DNA of 39,708 nucleotides from Pseudomonadota bacterium (GTDB taxonomy: Bacteria; Pseudomonadota; Gammaproteobacteria; Xanthomonadales; Rhodanobacteraceae): contig JAGWMU010000006.1 in assembly GCA_028873095.1 (NCBI GenBank), forward strand, positions 1 to 39,708, in the 5' to 3' direction. The first letter of the stretch is position 1. Every line of letters begins with the position of its first letter. The notes below the pieces were generated by a model. That model saw nothing but the letters and a program-made list of their open reading frames with translations. It was not told the DNA's origin and did no database searches. Shown here in pieces: positions 30,914-38,635 of this stretch. Both the position numbers and the translations under genes were made by a program.

Positions 30914-32320
30914 ATGAGACGCAATCCATTGTTCTTCGCCGTGGCCGTCGCCATGGGTCTGGCCGTGGCCGGCCCGACGCTTGCGGCGACCACGCACAAA
31001 CAGAGCGAAGTAAAAGCCCTGCACGCGCTGATCGACAAGCAGCAACAGCAGCTGAATCAGCAGCAGCAGGAATTGCAGGCGCTGCGCGACAGCCTGCAGC
31101 GGCTGGAAGGCGAGCAGGTACAGCAGCATGCCGAACTCGCGAAGGTTGCCGCTGCGCCGCCTCCGCCCGCCCATCCCGCCGAGCCGGTCTTCAGCATGGC
31201 GCCTGGCGTATCGGTGGCCCTGAACGGGTTCATCAGCGCGACCGCGTTTTCGCAGAGCAAGTCCTTTGTCTTCGGCAACGGCCAGAATGCCGAATTCCCG
31301 GAGTCCGGCTCGAAAGGCCGGCTCAGCGGCTTCGACGTGCGCAATACGCGGTTCTGGCTCGACTTCAAGGGTTCCAAGTTCACCGATAACTGGAGTGGCG
31401 ACGGCCATATCGAGATGGACTTCTTCGGCGGCTTCAATGGCACGGGTGCCTACAGCCAGCAGCAGCCGATTCCGCGCCTGCGCCAGGCCTACATGGATTT
31501 GAACAATGCCCAGACCGGCAGCACGATCAGGATCGGCCAGCAGTGGGACCTGATGTTCCCGCTGGACAACGTCACGACCTCGATCAGCCATATCGCATTC
31601 CCGCTCGGGTTCGGCGTCGGCATGATCGGCTGGCGCTTCCCCGGTGCCGTGTGGATGCAGGATCTCAACCATGGATCGGCCGGTCCGAAATGGCGGCTCG
31701 ACCTGGGTGCGTTCGAGGGTTCGTGGAGCGGCCCGGGCGACAACGTCAACTACCTGACCGCGGGCAATTCCGACTTCCACCCGCAGCTCGAGGCGCGCCT
31801 GCACGTGCAGGACAAGAACTGGCTGGCCTACGCCGTCGTGCATTACAGCAAGATCGACCTGAAAGGCGTCGGCGGCCTGGCGGCGACGCCGATCGAGAGC
31901 TCGATCGACAGCGAAGGATTCGAGGTCGGCGGCAACTGGAACCCCGGCCCCTGGATGCTCAAGGCCAATGCCTATACCGGCAATGGCCTGGGCGAGATCT
32001 TCGGCGACCTGGTCCAGTTCGGCGACATCGGCGAGACCGGCGGCTATCTGCAGGCGGGCTACAAGTTCACGCCCAACTGGAGCGCCAATGCGACTTACGC
32101 CTATAGCAGGTCCGACCGGAACGACGTGATCCTCTGGCTGGGACACGGATCGGCGGGCCGGCTGAAGAACCGCCAGGGTGCCCTGAGTCTGCTGTACAGC
32201 GCGGGCGCCTACGATTTCGGCCTCGAATGGATCTACGACAAGCTGGATACCACCGATGGATTGACCACCAGCACGACCAGCGGCAACGAGGTCAACGTCA
32301 GCGCGCTGTACCACTTCTAG
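30914..32320 (+). CDS. DcaP-like outer-membrane porin
   Basis: The 468-residue product has a signal peptide (about 1-24, TLAA). A glutamine-rich coiled coil follows (about 32-72, with DKQQQQLNQQQQELQALRDS), then a proline-rich linker and a barrel with alternating aromatic strands. Typical pieces of the DcaP family are LNGFISATAF, DVRNTRFWLDFKG and TIRIGQQWDLMFPL. It ends in ALYHF, with the terminal phenylalanine needed for barrel insertion. DcaP-type trimers have an N-terminal coiled coil in the periplasm and let small, often anionic solutes pass. The gene stands alone, with a hairpin right after the stop. The family call is good; the solute is unknown. Confidence 0.9.
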   Translation: MRRNPLFFAVAVAMGLAVAGPTLAATTHKQSEVKALHALIDKQQQQLNQQQQELQALRDSLQRLEGEQVQQHAELAKVAAAPPPPAHPAEPVFSMAPGVSVALNGFISATAFSQSKSFVFGNGQNAEFPESGSKGRLSGFDVRNTRFWLDFKGSKFTDNWSGDGHIEMDFFGGFNGTGAYSQQQPIPRLRQAYMDLNNAQTGSTIRIGQQWDLMFPLDNVTTSISHIAFPLGFGVGMIGWRFPGAVWMQDLNHGSAGPKWRLDLGAFEGSWSGPGDNVNYLTAGNSDFHPQLEARLHVQDKNWLAYAVVHYSKIDLKGVGGLAATPIESSIDSEGFEVGGNWNPGPWMLKANAYTGNGLGEIFGDLVQFGDIGETGGYLQAGYKFTPNWSANATYAYSRSDRNDVILWLGHGSAGRLKNRQGALSLLYSAGAYDFGLEWIYDKLDTTDGLTTSTTSGNEVNVSALYHF

Positions 32321-32344
32321 TCCACGCTGACGCCCGGTTCGCCT

Positions 32345-32376
32345 CCAGGGTTGGTGCAAGGTCGCACAAACCTTGG
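32345..32376 (+). terminator. Stem-loop after the porin gene
   Basis: CCAGGGTT and AACCTTGG (32345-32352, 32369-32376) enclose an inner GTGC/GCAC stem and an AAGGTC loop, giving a 13-pair hairpin with one mismatch and one G-U pair, 24 bases after the stop. No T run follows, so it may be a 3' stabiliser or a Rho-assisted end. Confidence 0.5.
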
Positions 32377-33016
32377 GGGCGAGGGTTTACGCCGGTCCGA
32401 CGGAACGGCCGTGATTCGTCCCGACGTCCCACACGCCGATGATGGCGATGCTGCCGGATGGATGCCCGCGCCACGCAGTCGGCCGGAAACGGCGATGTCC
32501 CCATTCGCGCTCGGCCGGATCGGGAGGGGCGGCCGGAACGGCGGCCCGGGTGCGGGCACGCCACCGCGATGCCGGTCGGCCCGCGCGGGTAGCGCCTGCC
32601 CTCGGCAGGCCGCGCGCCACGCGTGCAGCGTCGCCCTGGCCTGCTGACAGCACGCTGGCAGCAGGGGAGGCACAAGCTGCTCCTCCATCGACGGAGGACA
32701 AGGGCATGCGCGACAGCATCGGTTTTTCGGGCGTTCGAGGGTTTTCGCCGCGGGGCAGCATGCCTGGGCGGCCCTGCGCAGGCGGCATGAGGGCGATGCC
32801 ATGAAACCGTTTCTGCACCGTGTGCTGATGGCCTGGCGGCCGCTGTACCTGCGCGGCCTGCTGCTGGATGGCCTGCCGCCCCTGCCCGTGACGACGCCGT
32901 CCGATGCGGCACGCTACCCGCGGTCGCACCGCCCGCCGGCAACCGCCGCCGGCCGGCACGCGGCCCCCGCAGTCGGCACTGTGTCCGCGCTGGATTTCCC
33001 GAACAGGAGATTCCTC
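32377..33016. other. 640 bases with no firm gene; a possible short coupled frame
   Basis: Nothing recognisable is encoded apart from the uncertain 32-codon frame at 32706. Short hairpins occur (TGCTGACAGCACGCTGGCAGCA near 32642, in two pieces, and TCCTCC/GGAGGA near 32682-32699). The frame of the glutathione transferase stays open upstream to 32801, but without similarity to the family. Confidence 0.5.
32706..32804 (+). CDS. Possible 32-residue peptide, Gly/Arg/Met-rich
   Basis: An ATG eight bases after a good GGAGG opens a 32-codon frame: MRDSIGFSGVRGFSPRG, then a short Gly/Pro/Met end with one cysteine. Its stop overlaps, as ATGA, another ATG at 32801 whose frame continues into the glutathione transferase. 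The arrangement looks like a leader or coupled peptide, but composition alone could produce it in GC-rich DNA. No similarity is recognised. Confidence 0.2.
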   Translation: MRDSIGFSGVRGFSPRGSMPGRPCAGGMRAMP

Positions 33017-33646
33017 ATGAACCGTTCCGACCTCACTTTCTTCCATGCCCCGAATACCCGCTCGGGCGGCACACGGGCCTTGCTCGAAGAGCTGGGCGCC
33101 GACTACCGGATGCATGTGCTCGATTTCAAAACCGGCGAGCAGCGCCAGAGCGATTACCTGGCGATCAATCCGATGGGCAAGGTACCGGCGATCCGCCACG
33201 GCGAGGCGCTGGTCACCGAGCAGCCGGCGGTGTTCCTGTATCTGGCCGACCTGTATCCGGAGGCGAAACTGGCGCCGTCGATCGGCGACCCGCTGCGCGG
33301 GCCCTATCTGCGCTGGCTGGTGTTCTACGGCTCCTGCTTCGAGCCGGCACTGATCGACAAGGCGATGCAGCGCACGCCGGCCGCACCGTCGACGTCGCCC
33401 TATGGCGACTACGACACCATGCTGAAGACGCTGACCGATCAGCTGGCGAGGGGGCCGTACCTGCTCGGCGAGACGTTCACCGCGGCCGACGTGCTGTGGG
33501 GCACCGCGCTGAACTGGACCACGAAGTTCAAGCTGGTGCCGGAGCTGCCGGTGATCCGCGCCTATGTCGAACGCGTGCTGGCGCGGCCGGCGATGCGGCG
33601 GGCGGCGGAGAAGGATGCCGAGCTGGCCGCCGCCCAGGCGGCGTGA
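33017..33646 (+). CDS. Glutathione S-transferase
   Basis: A 209-residue cytoplasmic protein with the GST fold. The N-terminal thioredoxin-like domain reads LTFFHAPNTRSGGTRALLEELG, with KVPAIRHG and EQPAVFLYLADLYPE, the cis-proline and glutathione-binding Gln/Pro segment. The helical domain contains GPYLLGETFTAADVLWG, the N-capping box with its conserved aspartate. It conjugates or reduces electrophiles with glutathione. ATG at 33017 has AGGAG seven bases before it; the frame extends 72 codons upstream but that part is unlike any GST. A WYL regulator follows in the same direction and may or may not control it. Confidence 0.92.
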   Translation: MNRSDLTFFHAPNTRSGGTRALLEELGADYRMHVLDFKTGEQRQSDYLAINPMGKVPAIRHGEALVTEQPAVFLYLADLYPEAKLAPSIGDPLRGPYLRWLVFYGSCFEPALIDKAMQRTPAAPSTSPYGDYDTMLKTLTDQLARGPYLLGETFTAADVLWGTALNWTTKFKLVPELPVIRAYVERVLARPAMRRAAEKDAELAAAQAA

Positions 33647-33777
33647 CGCGCGAAGGGGGCGCCGGGGCCGATGGACGGCTGCGCCGAGAGGACTGGGCGA
33701 GGCAGCGGCATCGCGCGGCGCGTGTCGCGTGACGTGTGGTGCTGGCCGTCGCCGCCCGCCTCGGCGATGATCGGCCG

Positions 33778-34482
33778 ATGCGCCGTGCCGACCGCCTGTT
33801 CCTCATCATCCACGCCTTGCGCGGGCGCCGTACCGCCTTGCGGGCGCGCCAGCTTGCCGCGACGCTGGGCGTTTCCCTGCGCACGGTCTATCGCGATGTG
33901 GCGGACCTGCAGCTGTCCGGCGTGCCGATCGAGGGCGAGGCCGGAGTGGGCTATGTGCTGCGCAAGGGTTCGGACATCCCGCCGCTGATGTTCGGTGCCG
34001 ACGAACTCGAAGCGCTGGTGGTCGGCACGCGTTTCGTGCGCGCGTTCGCCGGTGCGCGGCTGGCCGGGAGCGCACAGGCGGCACTGCTGAAAATCGAGGC
34101 GGTGCTGCCGCCGGAATTGCGCGAGCGCACGGCACGCTCGCGCATCTATGCGCCGATCTGGCGCGACGGCGACAAGGCCGCGTTTGCCGCGCAGATCGAC
34201 CGCCTGCATGCGGCGATCGAGGCGCACCGGGTATTGCGGCTGGCCTATCGCGACGAAAGCGGCCGTATCACCAGCCGCGAGGTCGAGCCCTTGTGCCTGG
34301 CATTCTGGGGCGGCAAGTGGACACTCGGCGCCTGGTGCCGGCTGCGTCGGGATTTCCGCAACTTTCGCCCCGACCGCATCGATGCGCTGGACGAAACCGG
34401 CGACGTGTTCGTGGAAAGCGACGGCCGCGACCTGGGTGCCTACCTGAAAGCCATGCGCGGTCACTACGCCGGCCTGGAATGA
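33778..34482 (+). CDS. YafY-type HTH/WYL transcription regulator
   Basis: The 234-residue product begins MRRADRLFLIIHALRG, typical of YafY-type regulators. A winged helix-turn-helix follows (ARQLAATLGVSLRTVYRDVADLQLSGVPI, about 22-50) and then the WYL domain, where LRLAYRDESG and EVEPLCLAFWGGKWTLGAWCRLR represent the conserved core, with W-T-L in place of W-Y-L. WYL domains sense nucleotides or other small ligands. ATG at 33778 starts at the conserved segment; an upstream start at 33736 adds 14 unlike residues. It follows the GST gene by about 130 bases. Target genes cannot be read from sequence. Confidence 0.9.
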   Translation: MRRADRLFLIIHALRGRRTALRARQLAATLGVSLRTVYRDVADLQLSGVPIEGEAGVGYVLRKGSDIPPLMFGADELEALVVGTRFVRAFAGARLAGSAQAALLKIEAVLPPELRERTARSRIYAPIWRDGDKAAFAAQIDRLHAAIEAHRVLRLAYRDESGRITSREVEPLCLAFWGGKWTLGAWCRLRRDFRNFRPDRIDALDETGDVFVESDGRDLGAYLKAMRGHYAGLE

Positions 34483-34576
34483 CGACGGCCGCATGCCGGG
34501 ACTCGTGCAGCCGGTGCCTCCATCGCCCGGCTCGGCTACGCTGGGCGCCATCGGGGGTTTCCGCAGGAATCGAGCC

Positions 34577-35191
34577 ATGTCCACAGCCGTGCCGCACCCG
34601 TTGTTGTCGGTCGCTCCGGCCCGATTGCGGCCGACCCAGCTCAGCGTGGGCAAGGCCGAGGTCGCGGCCAAGCGCGCGCAATGGGAGAAGCTCGGCCGCA
34701 AGAAGCGCAAGGCGCTGCTCGGATCGCACTGCTTTCCCGCGGTGCTGGGCCCGGGGCAGCATGTCTACATCGTCGATCACCATCACCTCGGCCTGGCGCT
34801 GCTGGAAGAGGGCGTGGAAAGCGTGGCGGCGATCATCCAGCGCGACTTCTCCTGGCTGGAGCCGGCGGTGTTCTGGCGCACGATGGAGTTCAACCGCTGG
34901 GCGCATCCGTATGACCAGCACGGCAACCGCGCCGATTACGACGCGATGCCGACCCGGCTGGCGGACCTGCGCGACGATCCCTACCGCACGCTGGCCGCGC
35001 GGGTGCGCGAGGCCGGCGGCTGCGCGAAGGACGCCGCCCCGTACGCCGAGTTCCTGTGGGCGGATTTCTACCGGCCCCGGCTAAAGCTGCGCCGCGGAAA
35101 GGTGGATGCCGGGGTGGTGCAGCAGGCATTGCTGCTCGCGCACGGCCACGAGGCGGCCTATCTGCCGGGCTGGAGCGGGGCGCCCGGATGA
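34577..35191 (+). CDS. ParB-like nuclease-domain protein (ParBc_2 type)
   Basis: A 204-residue protein of the ParB-like family with a putative catalytic domain. Characteristic segments are PTQLSVGKAEVAAKRAQW, CFPAVLGPGQHVYIVDHHHLGLALLE (the DHHH stretch near residue 68) and YAEFLWADFYRPRL at the C-terminus. The family's activity is not settled; it lacks the partition helix-turn-helix of true ParB. ATG at 34577 is preferred over one at 34493 as it starts the conserved part. The stop overlaps the SulP start in ATGA, so the two are co-translated. A functional link to anion transport is not obvious. Confidence 0.87.
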   Translation: MSTAVPHPLLSVAPARLRPTQLSVGKAEVAAKRAQWEKLGRKKRKALLGSHCFPAVLGPGQHVYIVDHHHLGLALLEEGVESVAAIIQRDFSWLEPAVFWRTMEFNRWAHPYDQHGNRADYDAMPTRLADLRDDPYRTLAARVREAGGCAKDAAPYAEFLWADFYRPRLKLRRGKVDAGVVQQALLLAHGHEAAYLPGWSGAPG

Positions 35192-36852
35192 ACGCCGGCC
35201 CGGCACCCGCCGCCGCGCCGGCATCGACCCTCGCCGTCGATGCGGTGGCAGGGCTGTCCATCGCCGGCCTGCTGCTGCCCGAGGCGGTGGCTTACTCGGG
35301 CATTGCCGGGCTGCCGCCGCAGGCCGGGGTGATCGGCTTGCTGGCCGGCCTGGTCTGCTACGGGCTGCTCGGCCGCAGCCGCTACGCGATCGTCTCGGCC
35401 ACCTCGTCCTCGGCGGCGGTGCTGGCCGCCGGCACGCTGGCACTGGCCGGGCCGGAAGGCGTCACGCGCACCGCGGTGGCGGCCACCCTGGTGCTGCTCA
35501 CCGGCGCCTGTTTCCTGATCGCCGGCATCGCGCGGCTGGGCGGCCTGTCGCAGATGATCGCACGGCCGGTGCTGCGCGGCTTCACCTTCGGCCTCGCCGG
35601 CGTGATCGCGGTGAAGCAGCTGCCGCACCTGCTCGGCTTGCCTGCCCTGAGCGGCGATTTCGTGCCGCTGCAGCTGGCGCACGTGCTGGCCTCGCTCGAC
35701 CGGATCGAGCCGTTCACGACGGTCGCCGGGCTGCTCACCCTGCTGCTGCTGTTCGCCGGCGAGCGGATGCGTTACCTGCCGGGAAGCCTGCTGGCGATCG
35801 TGCTGGGGATCGCGGCGTCCGGCTGGCTGCAGCCGCACGGCGTGCGCCTGACCGGCACGATCGACCTCGCGCTGGCGCAGGTGTTGCCGGCCTGGCCGTC
35901 CAGCGGGCAGTGGCTGCCCAGCGTCGAGCTGGCCGCCGCGCTGCTGTTGGTCCTGTATGCGGAGTCGTACGGCGCGATCCGCGCGTTCGCGCTGAAACAC
36001 GGCGACCCGGTCGACGCGAACCGCGACCTGCTGGTGCTCGGCATCGCCAACATGGTGTCCGGATTGCTGCACGGCATGCCGGTCGGCGCCGGCTACTCGG
36101 GCACCTCGGCGAACGAGGCCGCCGGCGCCCGTTCGCGGCTGGCCGGGCTGATCGCGGCGGCGGTCCTGTTGCTGCTGGTGTGGCTGCTGCTGCGCTGGAT
36201 CGAGCGCATACCCGTGCCGGTGCTGGCGGCGATCGTGATACACGCGGTGAGCAAGTCCTGGCGGCTGTCGGCGTTCCGGCCGTACCTGGCATGGCGGCGC
36301 GACCGGCTGGTGGCGCTGGCCGCGGTGCTCGCGGTGCTGGTGCTGGGCATCCTCAACGGCCTGCTGGCGGCGATCGCCTTCAGTCTGGTGATGCTGCTGC
36401 GCCAGCTCGCCATGCCGCGCATCAGCGTGCTCGGTCGGCTTGGCGACAGCCACGACTTCGTCAGCATCGAGCAGCACCCGCAGGCGGTGGAGCCGCAGGG
36501 CGTGCTGATCCTGCGGCCGGAACAGCCGCTGTTCTTCGCCAATGCGGAATCGGTGATGGCGCTGGCGCGCCAGCGGGTCGAGGCGCATCCGCGACGGCAG
36601 ACGCTGGTGCTCAGCCTGGAGGAGTCGGCGGATCTGGACAGCACCGCGCTGGAGGCGCTGGCCGACTTTGCCGCGTGGCTGGGCGCTCGTGACATCACGC
36701 TGCGTGTGGCACGATTGAAGGATGTCGTGCGCCAGTTGCTGGAACGCGCGGCCTTGCCCCAGCTGCCGGCATCGGCGCTGGATTTCTGGAGCGTGGAGGA
36801 CGCCGCCAGTGCGTCCGCGGCGACTCCGTCGACAAGAGGATCCGGGCAGTGA
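35188..36852 (+). CDS. SulP-family anion transporter with STAS domain
   Basis: The 554-residue product has about 12 membrane segments beginning AGLSIAGLLLPEAVAYSGIAGLPPQAG, the conserved start of SulP transporters. RSRYAIVSATSSSAAVLA and NMVSGLLHGMPVGAGYSGTSANEAAGARS follow, the latter being the highly conserved loop with an asparagine/serine pattern. A cytoplasmic STAS domain occupies about 425-535 (VLSLEESADLDSTALEALADFA). It moves sulfate, bicarbonate or dicarboxylates, and which one cannot be told. It overlaps the ParB-like gene by four bases and the DUF885 peptidase gene by four (GTGA). The N-terminal tail is short and Ala/Pro-rich. Confidence 0.93.
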   Translation: MNAGPAPAAAPASTLAVDAVAGLSIAGLLLPEAVAYSGIAGLPPQAGVIGLLAGLVCYGLLGRSRYAIVSATSSSAAVLAAGTLALAGPEGVTRTAVAATLVLLTGACFLIAGIARLGGLSQMIARPVLRGFTFGLAGVIAVKQLPHLLGLPALSGDFVPLQLAHVLASLDRIEPFTTVAGLLTLLLLFAGERMRYLPGSLLAIVLGIAASGWLQPHGVRLTGTIDLALAQVLPAWPSSGQWLPSVELAAALLLVLYAESYGAIRAFALKHGDPVDANRDLLVLGIANMVSGLLHGMPVGAGYSGTSANEAAGARSRLAGLIAAAVLLLLVWLLLRWIERIPVPVLAAIVIHAVSKSWRLSAFRPYLAWRRDRLVALAAVLAVLVLGILNGLLAAIAFSLVMLLRQLAMPRISVLGRLGDSHDFVSIEQHPQAVEPQGVLILRPEQPLFFANAESVMALARQRVEAHPRRQTLVLSLEESADLDSTALEALADFAAWLGARDITLRVARLKDVVRQLLERAALPQLPASALDFWSVEDAASASAATPSTRGSGQ

Positions 36853-38633
36853 AGTTGGCGAAAAGCATGGCATGGTTGGGATGGGCTGCGCTGGTGTTTG
36901 CCCTGCCGGCGTGGGCAGGCCCGGGCGCCGACGCGAAGTTCAGGAGCATCTACAGCCAGGAGTGGGCCTGGCGCACCGGCCAGGCCGGGGTCAGCGCGTC
37001 GGGCGAATCCGGGCCGAACAATGGCCGCCTCGACGATGTCGACGCGGCCAGCCAGCAACAGCGCCTGGTGTACTGGCGGCACGTGCTCAGGCAGCTCGAC
37101 GGCATCGACGTGGCGCAACTGTCGCCGGCCAATCGCGTCAACTACGCGGTCTATCGCGAACAGATCGCCAACTTCGTGGCCGATCAGCACTTCAAGAACT
37201 GGCAGATGCCGTTCAACAGCGATTCGGCGTTCTGGTCCGACATCGACTACGAGCTGGGCGGCGACAAGCTGCGCACGCCGGACGACTACCGCAGGTACCT
37301 CGATCGGCTGGGCCAGATCCCGGCGTATTTCGACCAGCAGATCGCCAACATGCGAGCTGGCCTCAAGCGTGGCTTCAGTGTGCCGCGCGCCGTCCTCACG
37401 GGCCGCGATGTCTCGATCGCCGCCGTCGCCGAGCTGAAGGATCCGACCCAAAGCAGTTTCTACAAGCCGTTCGAGCAACTGCCGTCCTCGATCCCGGCCG
37501 ATCAGGCGCAGGCGTTGCAGGGTCAGGCCCTGCAGCGGATCCGCGACGACGTGATCCCGGCCTACGCGAAGCTGCTGGCGTTCTTTCGCGACGAGTACGT
37601 GCCGCATGCGCGCACCACGCTGGCGGCCGAGGCGTTGCCCGACGGCAAGGCGTATTACCGCCAGCAGATCCGCGAGTACACCACGCTCGACCTGAGCCCG
37701 GACCAGATCCACCGGATCGGGCTCGAGCAGGTGGCGAAGATCCATGCGCAGATGCTGGAAGTCATGCGGCAAACCGGCTTCAAGGGCAGCTTCGCCGACT
37801 TCCTGCGGTTTCTGCGCAGCGATCCGCGGTTCTACGCGAAGACGCCGGGCGAGCTGTTGCGGCGCAGCGCCTGGGTGGCCAAGGAAGTGGACGGCCAGCT
37901 GTCGAAATTCTTCGGCCATCTGCCGCGCGAACGCTTCACCATCGAACCGGTGCCGGCCGACATCGCGCCGTACTACACCTCCGGCCGCGGTGGCCCGGAC
38001 GTGTACCTGGTCAACACCTACGATCTCAAGTCGCGGCCGCTGTACAACCTGCCGGCACTGACCCTGCACGAGTCGTATCCGGGCCATGCGCTGCAGCTGG
38101 AACTGGCCAGCGAGCAGCACGGGCAGCCGGCGTTCCGCCGCGACGGCTACATCTCCGCCTATGGCGAGGGCTGGGGCCTGTACTCGGAATATCTCGGCAA
38201 CGAGATGGGCATCTACCGGACGCCGTACCAGAGATTCGGTTTTCTCAGCTACCAGATGTGGCGTGCCTGCCGGCTGGTGGTCGACACCGGCATCCATCAC
38301 CTGGGCTGGACCCGCCAGCAGGCGATCGACTACCTCACCGCCAACACCGCGTTGTCGGCGCGCGAGATCGCCAACGAGGTGGACCGCTACATCAGCTGGC
38401 CGGGGCAGGCGCTGTCGTACGAGCTGGGCTACCTGAAGATCCTGGAACTGCGGCACAAGGCCGAGCAGGTGCTCGGCGCGAAGTTCGACCTGCGCCATTT
38501 CCACGACACCGTGCTGCAGATCGGCTCGGTGCCGCTGCCGGTGCTGCAGCAGCGGATCGATCGCTTCATCGCCGAAGGCGGGCCGGAGCCGGACTTCGGC
38601 GGCGGCTGCGCGAAGGACGCGAAGCGGCCCTGA
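36849..38633 (+). CDS. DUF885 zinc peptidase-like protein, exported
   Basis: The 594-residue DUF885 protein has a signal peptide (about 1-23, ALPAWAG) and so should act in the periplasm. The metal motif HESYPGH is at 407-413, and EGWGLYSEYLG begins at E440, the usual third ligand region. The domain resembles thimet-like and carboxypeptidase Taq-like metallopeptidases with HExxH replaced by HExxxGH. The start is GTG at 36849, overlapping the SulP stop; an ATG at 36867 would also leave a signal peptide. It may degrade peptides entering or made in the periplasm. Family and motif are clear; substrates are unknown. Confidence 0.92.
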   Translation: MKLAKSMAWLGWAALVFALPAWAGPGADAKFRSIYSQEWAWRTGQAGVSASGESGPNNGRLDDVDAASQQQRLVYWRHVLRQLDGIDVAQLSPANRVNYAVYREQIANFVADQHFKNWQMPFNSDSAFWSDIDYELGGDKLRTPDDYRRYLDRLGQIPAYFDQQIANMRAGLKRGFSVPRAVLTGRDVSIAAVAELKDPTQSSFYKPFEQLPSSIPADQAQALQGQALQRIRDDVIPAYAKLLAFFRDEYVPHARTTLAAEALPDGKAYYRQQIREYTTLDLSPDQIHRIGLEQVAKIHAQMLEVMRQTGFKGSFADFLRFLRSDPRFYAKTPGELLRRSAWVAKEVDGQLSKFFGHLPRERFTIEPVPADIAPYYTSGRGGPDVYLVNTYDLKSRPLYNLPALTLHESYPGHALQLELASEQHGQPAFRRDGYISAYGEGWGLYSEYLGNEMGIYRTPYQRFGFLSYQMWRACRLVVDTGIHHLGWTRQQAIDYLTANTALSAREIANEVDRYISWPGQALSYELGYLKILELRHKAEQVLGAKFDLRHFHDTVLQIGSVPLPVLQQRIDRFIAEGGPEPDFGGGCAKDAKRP

Positions 38634-38635
38634 CC

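Noticed and set aside
32801-33016. 72-codon N-terminal extension of the glutathione transferase
   Set aside because: It is unlike the GST fold, and a good AGGAG precedes the ATG at 33017; kept only as a possible coupled frame.
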